From assembly GCA_963921935.1 (NCBI GenBank), contig OY998182.1:37821798-37885797 (forward strand): 64,000 bases of DNA, in the 5' to 3' direction. The stretch is from Galeruca laticollis (lineage: Eukaryota > Arthropoda > Insecta > Coleoptera > Chrysomelidae). Position 1 is the stretch's first letter. Each line of letters opens with the position of its first letter. The position numbers were made by a program, and so were the translations under genes. A model generated the notes under the pieces. That model was given only the letters and a program-made list of their open reading frames with translations. It did no database searches and was not told the DNA's origin. Shown piece after piece: positions 1 through 10,751 of the stretch.

Positions 1-142
1 TGTCAATCTAACATCAGATTGACTTTTGTAGTTTTCGTTAAGTAAAGGAAAAAATTACAGCTTGGCAACATCAGAATATTTTGTTTTGCAACGTCATCGT
101 CTTTTTATCGTAAATAAACTATAAAAAGCATTAAAAACATTC

Positions 143-421
143 TTAAGAAAATATTTTATCCAAGAATGTGGAAAATAGGCAAACTAAATGCGAGTTAATT
201 AAATGTTGATTTGAAATTATTAAAATGTATGAGTATATGGAACTTAAGTCATCAATGCCACTTCTTTTATTCATACCGTTATCATGTTTATTATTTTCAA
301 TAATTTCTAGAAAAGTTCTTTTATGTAGGTTCTTTTCCCCTCTAAGAACACTAGTGTTAATATAGTCTATAATGTGATCATGTATTATTACATTTTCTGT
401 TAATGCACAGGATTTTTTCAA
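143..421 (-). pseudogene. Penelope-like element endonuclease C-terminus (fragment)
   Basis: A 92-residue open stretch contains ALTENVIIHDHIIDY, ILHKRTFLE-like (NLHKRTFLEIIE) and NKRSGIDDLSSIY. This spacing of a His-containing helix, a K-R-x-F-L-E helix and an N-K-R-x-D turn resembles the end of the GIY-YIG endonuclease domain of Penelope-like retroelements. The GIY-YIG motif itself and the reverse transcriptase are absent, so this would be a small 3' scrap. PLE material occurs elsewhere in the window, which supports the call, but it rests on remembered family pattern and not on a search. Confidence 0.42.
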
Positions 422-1081
422 ATTTTTGCAATCATATTTGTTTTTATTTTCATTTTAGATATATAGAGACAATAACTTCTGGCATCTTATATCACCAAAA
501 GTAAAGAAATTAAATTTTTCATGCTTATTACCAAAATTGGTAGATCCGCAATATGTAAAGGGATTACCAATTATAGATATAAAAATTAATTAAAACACAT
601 TTTTATTTCCTTTTAATATTTTTTTCTAACTCACTAACTTTTCCTAAAATCCTATAACACATTCAAAATTTACTTATAAAACAGTATAAAAGAAACTGAA
701 ACACTCAAAACCACTTGAATTACTAGAAAACTTACTAAATCCACTAATCATATATGGCAAAATTCTATTTAATCAATCACTAATTTACGATCATTCATTT
801 TCTCACACATTCTTTACATGCAAATACTAACAAATGCTACACCAAATCCATGCACTCAGAGTGACGCTGTTAATATTTTAAAATTTAATCCTACTTGTAT
901 ATCATGTTATTAAATCACTCCACCACACATCCATAAATCTAAATCCATATAAACTAAGAGTAAATATAATGCGTCAACACTGGGCCAAATTATTTATTTA
1001 TTGTTGAATATTTTGGATATACCGACTTGGAACACGTCCTTAAAAATTTACATGTTTGATCAGAATTTCAATAGACAGTAT
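422..1081. other. AT-rich DNA, nothing recognised
   Basis: No coding similarity, tandem repeat or terminal repeat is visible between the PLE fragment and the solo LTR. The final four bases are the left copy of the GTAT target duplication of that LTR. Confidence 0.5.
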
Positions 1082-1523
1082 TGTAATGTTTTTCTTATTT
1101 ATTTAAACAGTAAACGGGTGGGACTAACTTACGAATTTATTTAAACACTAAACTACTCACTAACACTAAATTTATATACACTTAACTATTCACTTACATT
1201 TAATTTATATCAAAACTCTACTGTTCGCTATTTCAGTGTATTCTTGTTTATTTGTCGAGATCACTTTATCAACTGCCTCTTCCGCTGATCGGTCCTTATT
1301 TATATTAATGTCTTTCTTACTAGAAAATTCCGGGCTGCGGCTTACACAGACACAAATAATTTTTCTGGCCTTTTCTAGATAAGTCTGGTCACAAAAACAA
1401 TGTTTAGATAAGATAGTCCCAAACAGTTATAAAAACACTACGTACCCGCCATAATTTTTATTTTCACACCTAGCTTAGACAGAGTCGGATTTAGGGTCTA
1501 TACCAGTATGCTGTTTCGTAACA
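1082..1523 (-). mobile_element. Solo LTR of the Ty3/gypsy family seen at 29.4-37.4 kb
   Basis: Read on the minus strand it starts TGTTACGAAACAGCATACTG and runs through the same landmarks as the full LTRs (ATTATGGCGGA-like, CCAGACTTATCTAGAAAAGG, AAACGGGTGGGA) to ACATTACA. It is about 442 bp against 477 bp in the full copies and is clearly diverged. The direct repeat GTAT stands immediately outside both ends (1078-1081 and 1524-1527), the 4-bp TSD also found for the two nested copies. No internal region adjoins it, so it is most simply explained by LTR-LTR recombination. Confidence 0.9.
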
Positions 1524-1848
1524 GTATGTTCCCGGATTGAGTTTACAAGAGGAAAACAATTTTTATTTAGGACTTAACAAAAAAATGCTAAAAGAATAAA
1601 AAATTTTGCTTCATTTCAAATGACCAAATCTGTAATTAGTATTATGAAACTGTCAAAACTTTATTTAGAATTATAAATTTTTAAATTTGTTTTCAATAGC
1701 AACATTAAAAAAAGAAATAGGCTAGAAACAATAATGTTTAAAATTATTCTACCCCTTTCAGCACACAATTCGACTCCAAATCGCAGTTCCTTGCAACTCT
1801 TGCAAATTTCTTCAAGCGTCAAGGACGATTTTTAATACTACCACATTG

Positions 1849-2330
1849 TTAGGCAAGTTTTTCATGCAGACCAGTTGCTTTAACCGTCCCTATAAATGAA
1901 AATCTAAAATAGTCAGGGCTTCTTGGAGGCCACAAAACAAGACTATTCCTGCCAATCCAATAATTTTCGACTTGTTGATTGTGCCAGGCAGCAACAATGC
2001 GCGAACGGTGGGCCGGACAACCATCCTGTTGAAAATACATCCTCTGCCGATAAGCAAGTGGGAGTTCATTTAAACCATTCCAGGAATAAATTACTCAATA
2101 TTTCCAAATCATTGTACTAATTTACATTAGCATACAAAAAATTTGGCCCCATTATTCCACGGCAAGAAACAGCACACCACACGTTTACCTTAACAACGTA
2201 TTGACGTTTTGATGCAATTATAAATTGATGATTAGTATCACTCCAAATTGAAACATAGACGAGTAGTATTTAAATTCTAATTACAGATTTGGCTATTTGT
2301 AATCAAGCAAAAAAAATTGTTCCTTCAAAA
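1849..2330 (-). pseudogene. Mariner/Tc1-superfamily transposase, 3' half relic
   Basis: The open part (1849-2040) reads YFQQDGCPAHRS, then WIGRNSLVLWPPRSPDYF. This is the second catalytic Asp block and the PPRSPD-x-x-P block of a DDE/D transposase of the mariner-Tc1 group. Upstream on the same strand (to about 2330) other frames give decayed pieces such as WCAV, IMGPNFLYAN and YLEIL that fit the preceding part of the catalytic domain. Frameshifts and stops make it non-functional. Terminal inverted repeats were not found. Confidence 0.6.
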
Positions 2331-2789
2331 TTTTTTTGTTGTCGCGGGGAAATTTATATTTAATAAAAAAAATATTTGAATATATTTTTGTGCCGATTTT
2401 GATATACTATTTTTTCTAAAGTTATAGGATGGTTCTGTAGATATTATTACCCTGTATACAAAAATATAGAGTTGTTATCTCGTGTAGATGCCAAAGAAGG
2501 TTACGAAACCTTCTGTAATGCACCCCAATTCGAGACTCGACAACGACCAAGAACCAGTTAGTCAGTTACTCTGGTAATAGGACCATTTTTGCACGTGTAC
2601 AACAATCGTCAAAGGAAACTTGATTAAAGTCGATGTGCTTTAATTAAATGGGCACATACAAGCTTAATAAGGAACTCATAGCTCAGTGACGGAGTTTGAA
2701 TCACAAAATATCTGCTGTCCCATGACGAAATTTCAAAAGAGAAGAAGGGATTTATGAGTGTTTAATAAGTACTGACTTTTTCCATATAT
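2331..2789. other. Unassigned AT-rich DNA
   Basis: No coding pattern, repeat unit or element end could be recognised here. Confidence 0.4.
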
Positions 2790-4425
2790 TTAATATTCCT
2801 ATATACAGTACTAGGAATTTCCTGTGGGCACATATGTTTTATCGTCAATGAGTTAGAAAGACACAAAATAGATATACATTTAGTGTATTATTAATTTCGC
2901 TAACAGGATATCATAAACTGGAAAGCGTGCAATACATGTCCATAACGACAATGTGTTACAAATTCTTTGTAGGTACTAACAGGATAACAACAGAAACCGT
3001 GTTGCGAACTTTCATTGTATATTTATATTAATTGTAAAATGCGTTGTTCTAACACGAGAACAAGTTATAAGAAGCTTTTAAATATGATAATTCGAGAGGT
3101 TGTAACAGATTAAGACAATTAATCCGATCTATTTGTTGAACATTTTATTGTAATGCTGGAAATTGTTCTAGTTTTCAGTTTGAAAGCGGTTAAAACCTTT
3201 ACTTTTTTCAGATTTGGCAACGTGCTGAACACTTGGTTGCTATTCGTCTGGTAGGTACCGCTCTTGAGAGGCGCACGCGTGATTCGTATAAATAAATATT
3301 CTATGGCAAATGGCAACATATGGTTTGCAATACAGAGTCAAAAGCGACAATATGTTGTAAATAAACAAGGATATTCAGTGTATCACCTATTTTCTTTAAC
3401 AGGGTATCATAACATGCAAAAGAATTATCGCTGCTCAAATTGTTTTTCAAATATCACCCCAATCATTATAAAGATTCTAAAAATAGGTTGAAAATTTAAT
3501 AATTTTAATGGTTATAATATGAAAAACAATAAATTGACGATATTGACATAAATAGGATACTTTTTGAAGTAATTTATTATTGCAACTAAATAATTCAATA
3601 TTCTACATATTACAAACTAGAAAATATTCAATTTTGAACGATTACCGTCTGTAATTCCTACGCGCCTAATAAAACGATTTCGTCTACAGCCGTAATTCTT
3701 CTATTTTTATCTATCCCCTCTTTCTATTTTCAATCTACACGTTGGAAGTGTAAGTGCCCATATAATATTCCTTTTTATTAATAACAGAAATTATTCTTCG
3801 TTAAATTTCAACGTAAAACGATAATTCACTCATAGTCAACGGGTCACATAGCATTACCAGTGTGTCAGAGAGAAACAATAGTGAGATAGTGAGATACACA
3901 ACAAAAGTCGGCGTAGATTATTACAGTTAAAATAAGGATACTAGAATATACGAATAGCGCGTGCGCCTCTCGAGGGTGATACTTCGCAGACGAATACGAA
4001 CCAAGTGTTCAGCAATATCTATCACGTTGGCAAATCTGAAACAAGTAATGGATTTTACCGCTTTCAAACTGAAAAGTAGAACAATTTCCAGCACCAACAA
4101 ATAGATCGGATTAATTATCTTGATCTGTTACAACCTCTCGAATGATCATAATTAAAAGCTTCTTATACCTTGTTCTCGTGTTAGAACAATTAATATAAAT
4201 ATACAATGAATGTTGGCAACACTGTTTCTGTTATTCTGTTAGTACCAACAAAGAATTTGTAACACATTGTCGTTATGGACATGTACTGCACGTTTTCCAC
4301 TTAATGATATCCTGTTAGCGAAAAAGAATAATACACTCAATTTATAAGTATTTGTTTCTCTCTAACACATTGACGCTTAAACATATGTGCCCACAGAAAA
4401 TTTTTAATACTGTATAAGTATATGC
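2790..4425. mobile_element. Long-inverted-repeat (foldback-type) element
   Basis: The arms at about 2795-3300 and 3958-4420 are inverted copies of each other, roughly 85-90% alike by eye. Shared landmarks are CTGTGGGCACATATG, ACATGTCCATAACGACAATG, TAATCCGATCTATTTGTTG, CAGTTTGAAAGCGG and CTC(G/T)AGAGGCGCACGCG. The ~650-bp centre (3301-3957) has no recognisable gene. A second weak copy of one arm motif (ACAGGRTATCATAA) lies at 3400. I could not fix the exact ends or a TSD. It could be a non-autonomous DNA transposon or an old inverted duplication. Confidence 0.65.
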
Positions 4426-4524
4426 TACGCGCATGCCCGTGACTGGACTACACTTATCCACTTCCTAATTCCCAAGGTTTGTTAAAAACCGATCGAATAT
4501 GAAATAAATGGTTTTAAAGATTCA

Positions 4525-5309
4525 TACTAACTTTTCCGCATCTGTGGCCCTGAACAATATTCTATCATAAAATTTTTACTTGTATACACTTCGGGGGATG
4601 TATCGTGCTAACAAACCCAAATTTCTCTAAAAATAACCAAAAATGTAGTATATCTGGATTTATAGGACCCGCTGTACTCGCTCTAGTCAACTGAAAATCA
4701 ATAGGGTACATCTGTAAGACTCCTTGAACAATATTCAATCATGAAATTGATCAATCGTATACTCTCTGGAGGCTGTATCGTGCTAACAAACCGAAAATTC
4801 TCCTAAAATGACAAAAATTTGGTACTCCCAGTACCATAACACCCGTTGTACTAGCTTTAGTGAGCTGAATATAAATAGGGCTCATTTTTGAGACGCTCTG
4901 AATAATATCCAATCATAAAATTGGTCACTTGTATTTACTCCGGAGGCTGTATCGTGCTAACAAACTGAAACTTCTCCAAAAATTACAAAAATATCGTACT
5001 TAAAGTACTGTAGCACATGTTGTATTGGCTCTGAAGAGCTGAAAATCAATAGGGCTTATCAGTGAGATGTCCTGAATAATATTCAATCATAAAATGGGTG
5101 ACTTCTTGAACTCCGGAGGCTGTATCGTGCTAACAAACTGAAATTTCTCAAAAAATGACAAATTGTCGTCCTTCAAGTACCATAGTACCCGTTGTACTGG
5201 CTCTGGTGAGCTGAAAATCAATAGGGTTTATCTGTGACATGTCCTTAACAATATTCAATCATAAAATTGGTGAATTATTGTACTCCGGAGGCTGTATCGT
5301 GCTAACAAG
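4525..5309 (+). repeat. Tandem ~173-bp repeat, block I
   Basis: About four and a half monomers. The box TATCGTGCTAACAA recurs near 4601, 4776, 4950, 5123 and 5295, which gives a period of 172-175 bp. Each monomer also holds ATCATAAAATT, a CTCCGGAGGCTG box, AAGTACCATAGCACC, TTGTACTGGCT and GAGCTGAAAATCAATAGGG. The block starts beside an AACTTTTCCGC end (4525) that matches, inverted, the GGCGGAAAAGT end of the terminal segment downstream. Long ORFs on the minus strand are read-through of this repeat and are not taken as genes. Confidence 0.9.
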
Positions 5310-5505
5310 ACATGTAAGAAAAAGTGGCCGACGACAACGACGACGACGAAATACACACAGGATTTTTTTTCTAAAAACCATTTTTTCGTGTTGTTGTTGA
5401 TGGAAAACGTAAAAATAACTCAAAATTTTTTTTCAAAATTCCAACTTTTTTTGGGGTAAACCAATACTTTTCTCGCATATTAGATAGATTGGGCGGAAAA
5501 GTAAT
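5310..5505 (+). repeat. Conserved terminal segment of the 173-bp-repeat element (copy 1)
   Basis: A GAC/GACAAC trinucleotide run is followed by ACACACAGGATTTTT, CATTTTTTCGTGTTGTTG, GGGGTAAACCAATACTTTTC and finally GGGCGGAAAAGTAA. The same segment closes blocks II and IV (6140-6340, 9140-9345), occurs alone at 24.77 kb and occurs inverted at 46.3-46.7 kb. It always ends at GGCGGAAAAGTAA. Together with the AACTTTTCCGC start of each block this suggests a short terminal inverted repeat of a transposon carrying the satellite. Confidence 0.8.
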
Positions 5506-5690
5506 AAGTGAGATAGAAGAATGCAGTTATTGTATCTTTTGTGGATTTGTGAGCTTGCGTATTGTCTTGATGAAACAACACTTTCTTCTTAGCCAGATGT
5601 AGCTGTTTTTGCTTGTTTTCTTCGCTCAAACGTTGTAATGAATTCGCAGAATAATCGCTTTGATATAACAAAAGAAACTAAACGTTTTAA
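5506..5690 (-). pseudogene. Mariner transposase catalytic-domain scrap
   Basis: The minus strand encodes HLAKKKVLFHQDNTQAH, the conserved block around the second catalytic Asp of mariner transposases, preceded by SLQRLSEENKQKQ, which matches the spacing of the family. Only about 60 codons remain. It is wedged between the end of block I and the start of block II of the 173-bp repeat. It may be a relic of the autonomous relative of that repeat element or an independent insertion. Confidence 0.6.
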
Positions 5691-6340
5691 TGATTAAAAC
5701 TAACTTTTCCGCATTTGTGATATGCCCTAAACAATATTCTATCATAAAATTTGTCACTTGTATACACTTCGGGGGATGTATCGTGCTAACAAACCGAAAT
5801 TTCCCCAAAAGTAACCAAAATGTAGTATATCTGGATTTATGGGACCCGTTGTACTCGCTCTAGTGAGCTGAAAATCAATAGGGTACATCTATGAGACACC
5901 TTGAAAAATATCCAATGATAAAATTGGTCACTTGTATACACTCCGGAGGCTGTATCGTACTAACAAGTACCATAGCACTCGTTATACTGGCGACAAAATG
6001 TCGTACTTCAAGTACCATAGCACCCGTTGTACTGGCTCTGGTGAGCTGAAAATCAATAGGGCTCATCTGTGAAATGTCCTTAACAATATTCTATCATAAA
6101 ATTGGTGACTTATTGTACTCCGGAGGCTGTATCGTGCTAACAAGACTTGCAAGGAACAGTGGCCGACGACAACGACGACGACGACGACATACACACAGGA
6201 TTTTTTTTCTAAAAACCGTTTTTTCGTGTTGTTGTTGATGGATAACGTACAAATAACTCAAAAAAAAATTTCAAATTTCCAACTTTTTTGTGGGTAAACC
6301 AATACTTTTCTCGCATATTAGATAGGTTGGCGGAAAAGTA
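5691..6340 (+). repeat. 173-bp repeat element, block II with terminal segment
   Basis: It begins TTAAAACTAACTTTTCCGC, contains about two and a half monomers including a shortened one near 5965-6000 where TACCATAGCAC is repeated at close range, then the GAC-run terminal segment from about 6140 ending GGCGGAAAAGTA at 6338. Layout is as in blocks I and IV. Confidence 0.85.
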
Positions 6341-6490
6341 AAAATAATATTGGAGAAAACTTAGGTCATTTGCAGAAGAGACAGAATTACAGAAAAACCT
6401 AAAAGGAAAACATGATGGAAAAAAATAAGAAAATGAAAGATGATTCACTTTAAAGTATATGATAATGAAATAAAAAAAAATAAACGGTTT
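6341..6490. repeat. Spacer shared with an inverted copy at 47.54-47.72 kb
   Basis: The stretch from AATATTGGAGAAAACTTAGG through AAAATGAAAGATG to AAATAAACGGTTTTAAAGA recurs almost base for base, inverted, at about 47540-47720, each time next to the AACTTTTCCGC start of a 173-bp block. It therefore belongs to a larger repeated unit and is not unique flanking DNA. Confidence 0.75.
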
Positions 6491-7215
6491 TAAAGACCTA
6501 AAACTAACTTTTCCGCATCTGTGAGATGCCCTGAATAATATTCTATCATAAAATTGTCACTTGTACACTTTGGGAGACGTATCGTGCTAACAAACCGTAA
6601 TTTATCCAAAAGTAACCAAAAATGCAGTATGTCTGAATTTATAGGACCCGCTGTACTCGCTATAGTCAGTTGAAAATCAATAGGGTACATCTGTGAGACA
6701 CCTTGAATGAGAGACCTTGAAAAATATCCAATTATAAAATTGGCCACTTGTGTACACTCTGGAGGCTGTATCGTACTAACAACCCGAAATTTCTCCAAAA
6801 AGGACAATAATTGTGACACTTCAGGTACCATAGCACCCGTTGTACTAGCTCTGGTGAGTTAAAAATCAATAAGTTCCATCTATAAGACGCCCTGAACAAT
6901 ATTCAATCATAAAATGGGTCACTTGTATACACGTTGGAGGCTGTATTGTGGTAACAAACTGAAAATTATCCAAAAATGACAAAGATTTGGTACCTCAAGT
7001 ACCATAGCACTCGTTGTACTGGCTTTAATGAGCTGAATATCAATAGGGTTCATCTTTGAGACACCCTGCATAATATCCAATCAAAAAATTGGTCACTTGT
7101 ATATACTCCGGAGGCTGTATCATGCTAACAAACTGAAATTTCTCCAAAAACGTCGTACTTAAAGTACTATAGCACCTGTTGGTGAGCTGAAAATCAATAA
7201 GGTTTATCTGTGAGA
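6491..7215 (+). repeat. 173-bp repeat, block III
   Basis: Four partly decayed monomers with the CTGTATCGTGCTAACAA-type box. Its first ~700 bases are repeated inverted at 46.75-47.53 kb. The 113-codon ORF on its minus strand is also found at that other copy, but it spans monomer junctions and looks like read-through of the repeat. The block lacks its GAC-run terminal segment; PLE-type sequence follows. Confidence 0.85.
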
Positions 7216-7299
7216 GAAACTGAAAAAGGTAGTGGATAAAGCTCAGGGAAAGCCCATGTGACAGAAGAGACTGAGAGTGAGATACAGCTATGCGCAGCC

Positions 7300-7532
7300 A
7301 ACTTATGCTCATATTAGTGTTTTTAAATGAAACTCACGGTCTCTAGTTAATTCCACAATATAATAAAAGTTATTGAAAATTCTAAAAAATTGACAATTGT
7401 TTCGATAAATCAATATCATCGTCAGAATGATATCGATTTATCGAAACAATTGTCAATTTTTTAGAATTTTCAATAACTTTTATTATATTGTGGAATTAAC
7501 TAGAGACCGTGAGTTTCATTTAAAAACACTAT
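7300..7532. mobile_element. Near-perfect palindrome of Penelope-like terminal repeat with a hammerhead-like core
   Basis: Two arms of about 105-110 bp (GTTTTTAAATGAAACTCACG ... and its complement) meet with only a few bases between them at about 7425-7432. The same arm sequence occurs at 20.1, 27.3, 44.7, 45.6 and 49.9 kb, where it adjoins PLE coding sequence. On the minus strand of the left arm lie CTGACGA, then TATCGAAAC, AATT, GTC, the order of a hammerhead ribozyme core. The right arm lacks the CTGACGA box. Confidence 0.8.
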
Positions 7533-7544
7533 TATGTTCAGAAG

Positions 7545-7995
7545 TTGATGGAAAAATAATAATGGTTCTTGATTCAGAGAAGCTATAAAGCAACCAGAAT
7601 ATCAAGGGTCAATAGAAAAGAACTAACATCTCATGAAAAATTACAGACATGAACAGAAGCAAAATTACCAGAAAATGAAAAGTTATCGAGATCAAATGGA
7701 TATTTAAGTTAAAAGAAGATGGTTCGACAAAAGCAACATTAGTTGCAGACGGGTATCAATTTTCGTACAAATGAAAGGAATTTGATTATGCACCAGTTTA
7801 TAGAATCTCAACAAAAAGAATGATGTTATATATTACAACGGAAAGAGTCTATACTATCGAACAAACAGCATTTTTAATTCGTGAGTTAAACAATGAAGGA
7901 TTGGCAAGTAGAAGTCGATATTTTAACTTAAACAGAGCTTTCTTTATACGGTTTAAGTAACTTTTCAAAATGCTGGAACATAAAATTTAATGAAA
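7545..7995 (+). pseudogene. Ty1/copia reverse-transcriptase relic
   Basis: In shifting frames the plus strand gives KWIFKLKEDGSTKATLVADG, then FDYAPVY, ISTKRMMLY, VEVDIL and LSLYGLSNFSKCWNIKFNE. These match in order the copia RT landmarks K-W-V-x-K-x-K, A-R-L-V-A-x-G, Y-x-x-x-Y-x-P-V, and A-L-Y-G-L-K-Q-x-x-x-x-W. The catalytic YxDD block is not seen. At least three frameshifts and stops are present, and no LTR was found. It lies between the PLE palindrome and block IV. Confidence 0.6.
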
Positions 7996-8009
7996 CAATG
8001 AGAAAATAA

Positions 8010-9345
8010 ACGGTTTTAAAGATTAAAACTAACATTTCCGCATTTCTGACCCTCAACAATATTTTATCATAAAATTGTTACTTGTATACACTTCGGGGGA
8101 TGTATCGTGCTAACAAACCGAAATGTCTCCAAAAATAACCAAAAATTTACTATATCTGGATTTATAGGACCCGCTGTACTCGCTCTAGTCAACTGAAAAT
8201 CAATAGGGTACATCTGTGAGACACTTTGAACAATATTCAATCATAAAATTGATTAATCGTATACTCTCTGGAGGCTGTATCGTGCTAACAAACTGAAAAT
8301 TCTCCAAAAATTACAAAAATTTGGTACTTCAAGTACCATAGCACCCGTTGTACTGGCTTTAGTGAGCTTAATATCAATAGAGTTTATCTTCGAGACGCTC
8401 TGAATAATATCCAATCATAAAATTGGTCACTTGTATATACTCGTTCTAACAAACGGAAACTTCTCCAAAAATTACAAAAATATTGTACTTAAAGTACTGT
8501 AACACCTGTTGTATTGGCTCTGGTGAGCTGAAAATCAATAGGGTTCATCAGTGAGATGTCCTGAACAATATTCAATCATAAAATTGGTGACTTGTTGCAC
8601 TCCGGAGGCTGTATCGTGCTAGAAATCTGAAATTTCTCAAAAAATCACAAAAATGTCGTACTTCGAGTACCATAGCACTCGCTGTACTGGCTCTGGTGAG
8701 CTGAAAATCAATAGGGTTCATCTGCAAGATGTTCTGAATAATATTCAATCATAAAATTGGTCACTTGTATATACTCCGGAGGCTGTATCGTGCTGACAAA
8801 CTGAAATGTCTCAAAAAAATCACAAAAATGTCGTACTTCGAGTACCATAGCACTCGCTGTACTGGCTCTGATGAGCTGAAAATCAATAAGGTTTATCTGT
8901 GAGATGTTCTGAATAATATTCAATCATAAAATTGTTGTCTTTTTGCACTCCGGAAGCTGTATCGTGTTAACAAACTGAAAATTCTCAAAAAATGGCAAAA
9001 ATGTCGTACTGCAAGTACCATAGCACCCGTTGTACTGGCTATTGTGAGCTGAAAATCAATAGGGTGCATCTGTGAGATGTGCTGAACGATATTCAATCAT
9101 AAAATTGGTGACTTGTTGCAGTCCGGAGGCTGTATCGTGCTAACAAGACATGTAACGAAAAGTAGCCGACGACGACGATGACGACGACGATATACACACA
9201 GGATTTTTTTCTAAAAACCATTTTTTTGTGTTGTTCTTGATGGAAAACGTGAAAATAACTCAAAAATTTTTTTCAAAATCCCAACTTTTGTTGGGGTAAA
9301 CCAATACTTTTTTCGCATATAGATAGGTTGGGCGGAAAAGTAACA
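8010..9345 (+). repeat. 173-bp repeat element, block IV with terminal segment
   Basis: The longest block: about six and a half monomers from AAATAAACGGTTTTAAAGAT / AACATTTCCGC to the GAC/GACGATGAC run near 9165 and the end GGGCGGAAAAGTAA at about 9345. The two monomers around 8590-8930 are closer to each other than to the rest, which suggests local unequal exchange. Confidence 0.88.
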
Positions 9346-9544
9346 ACGTATTTTAAACTCAAAAATTTATCAACTTGGAAACAGAAAACCTAGTCGGATA
9401 AGAAAGTAAACATTCAATATGTGTCGTGTTTGTTAAGCTTTACAGTAAACACCCATCGATAAATCGCTCTATAAAAATCACAAAGTTCTACTATAAAAAC
9501 ATCGTTTTATATTCTACAAGCTTCGAATATATTTTAAATACTGT

Positions 9545-10515
9545 TAGATCCTTCGAACAAGTAAGTGTTTCAGTTAAATAAATAATAGAAACCGAAGTAA
9601 TTGAAAATGTTGTGTAAATCTGTGCTAGTAATTTTGTTGCCGGGAGGGTTGTAAGCTCCGACAATTTTAATTTTGTTATCAAATAGGATCGCAATATGCT
9701 CAATTGATGTATTATTTTGTTGAAGGATTTTGAAATATATGCCTTTATTGATTAATAGTGCAATACCGCCACCGTTGGCATCTCCGGCGCGGTCTTGTCT
9801 ATAGAGACGATATTCTGGGTTTCTGAAATTTATGGATTTATCTGATTTAAGAAATGTCTCGATTAGAAAGAATATATCAGGTTTATGGAATTCTAGAAAG
9901 TGTCGGAGTTTGTTTTGTACTCCGCGTACATTGCAGAATATTATTTTGAGGTTATGTCGTTTTTGAAAAGCTGTTTTTTCACATACCTGCCGATATGTCA
10001 TAGTCGTCAATTCTAGTTACAAAGTTGTTGTAAATAGTGAATTTTTCAATTTTGCTGGTTTCCTCCTTCATTTCTTGTAACAGATCGCCAACTGCCCTTG
10101 TGAGCTCGTCTAAGTTGACCAGCGAATGCAGTTCTTGAAACATGTTGATGAGTTCGTTGAATTTATTGATATCCTGGATTTGCGCTTTATTGTTGGGTGG
10201 CGCAGAGGGTTTTTGTGATTGGGGTTGGGGGTGGACTAATAGTTGGAGGGTGTGATTTTGACGGGAGGCTGGGAAATTCTGAATTTTTGTTGTTTTATGA
10301 CCAGGGTTTGTTTTTTGGGAGGGGTGCGGGGATAAATTTTTGAGGGATAGGTTTAGATTTCTGAGTTAGAGACCTCTTTCCTTCAAGCCAAATTTTTCTT
10401 TTAATAAATTCTGAACATACGTCCGCATTCGCTGGATGATCACCCCTGCAGTTGGCGCATCTTGCTGGGGTCGTTCTTTCCTTGGTACATTCAGGCGTCA
10501 GGTGAGGTCCGGCGC
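9545..10515 (-). pseudogene. Jockey-group LINE: ORF2 endonuclease start and ORF1 C-terminal knuckle region
   Basis: Reading minus, 10515-10290 ends an ORF1 with a second zinc-knuckle pair (CTKERTTPARCANCRGDHPAN). 10010-9570 opens ORF2 with an AP-endonuclease (EEP) N-terminus: IIFCNVRGVQNKL, KPDIFFLIET, YRLYRQDR, GGGIALLI. The gene stops near 9545 before any RT, so the 3' part is missing, opposite to the usual 5' truncation of LINEs. ORF1 is continuous with 14001-14830 once the MULE insertion is removed. Codons between ORF1 and ORF2 are frame-broken. Confidence 0.75.
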
Positions 10516-10751
10516 GCATCTTCGGAATTCGCCGACAGATTAGCCGCTCGGAACGACTCGGGTTATGCGAATCTCAGACTCGTAAAAACCCGACGTATTG
10601 GACTAATGCGTCGGGGATTTACCCATGTAAAATACATGTGCGCGTTGCCAAGTAAGTACGTGTATATTTTTGTTAAGTTTCTAGAACAGTAACAAGCTAT
10701 AGGCACTATTCAAGTAAATATAAAAATAAATATTAAAACTAATATAATAAA

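Noticed and set aside
4525..9345. Regular repeats considered as a CRISPR array
   Set aside because: The repeats are contiguous ~173-bp monomers without unique spacers, and the genome is eukaryotic.
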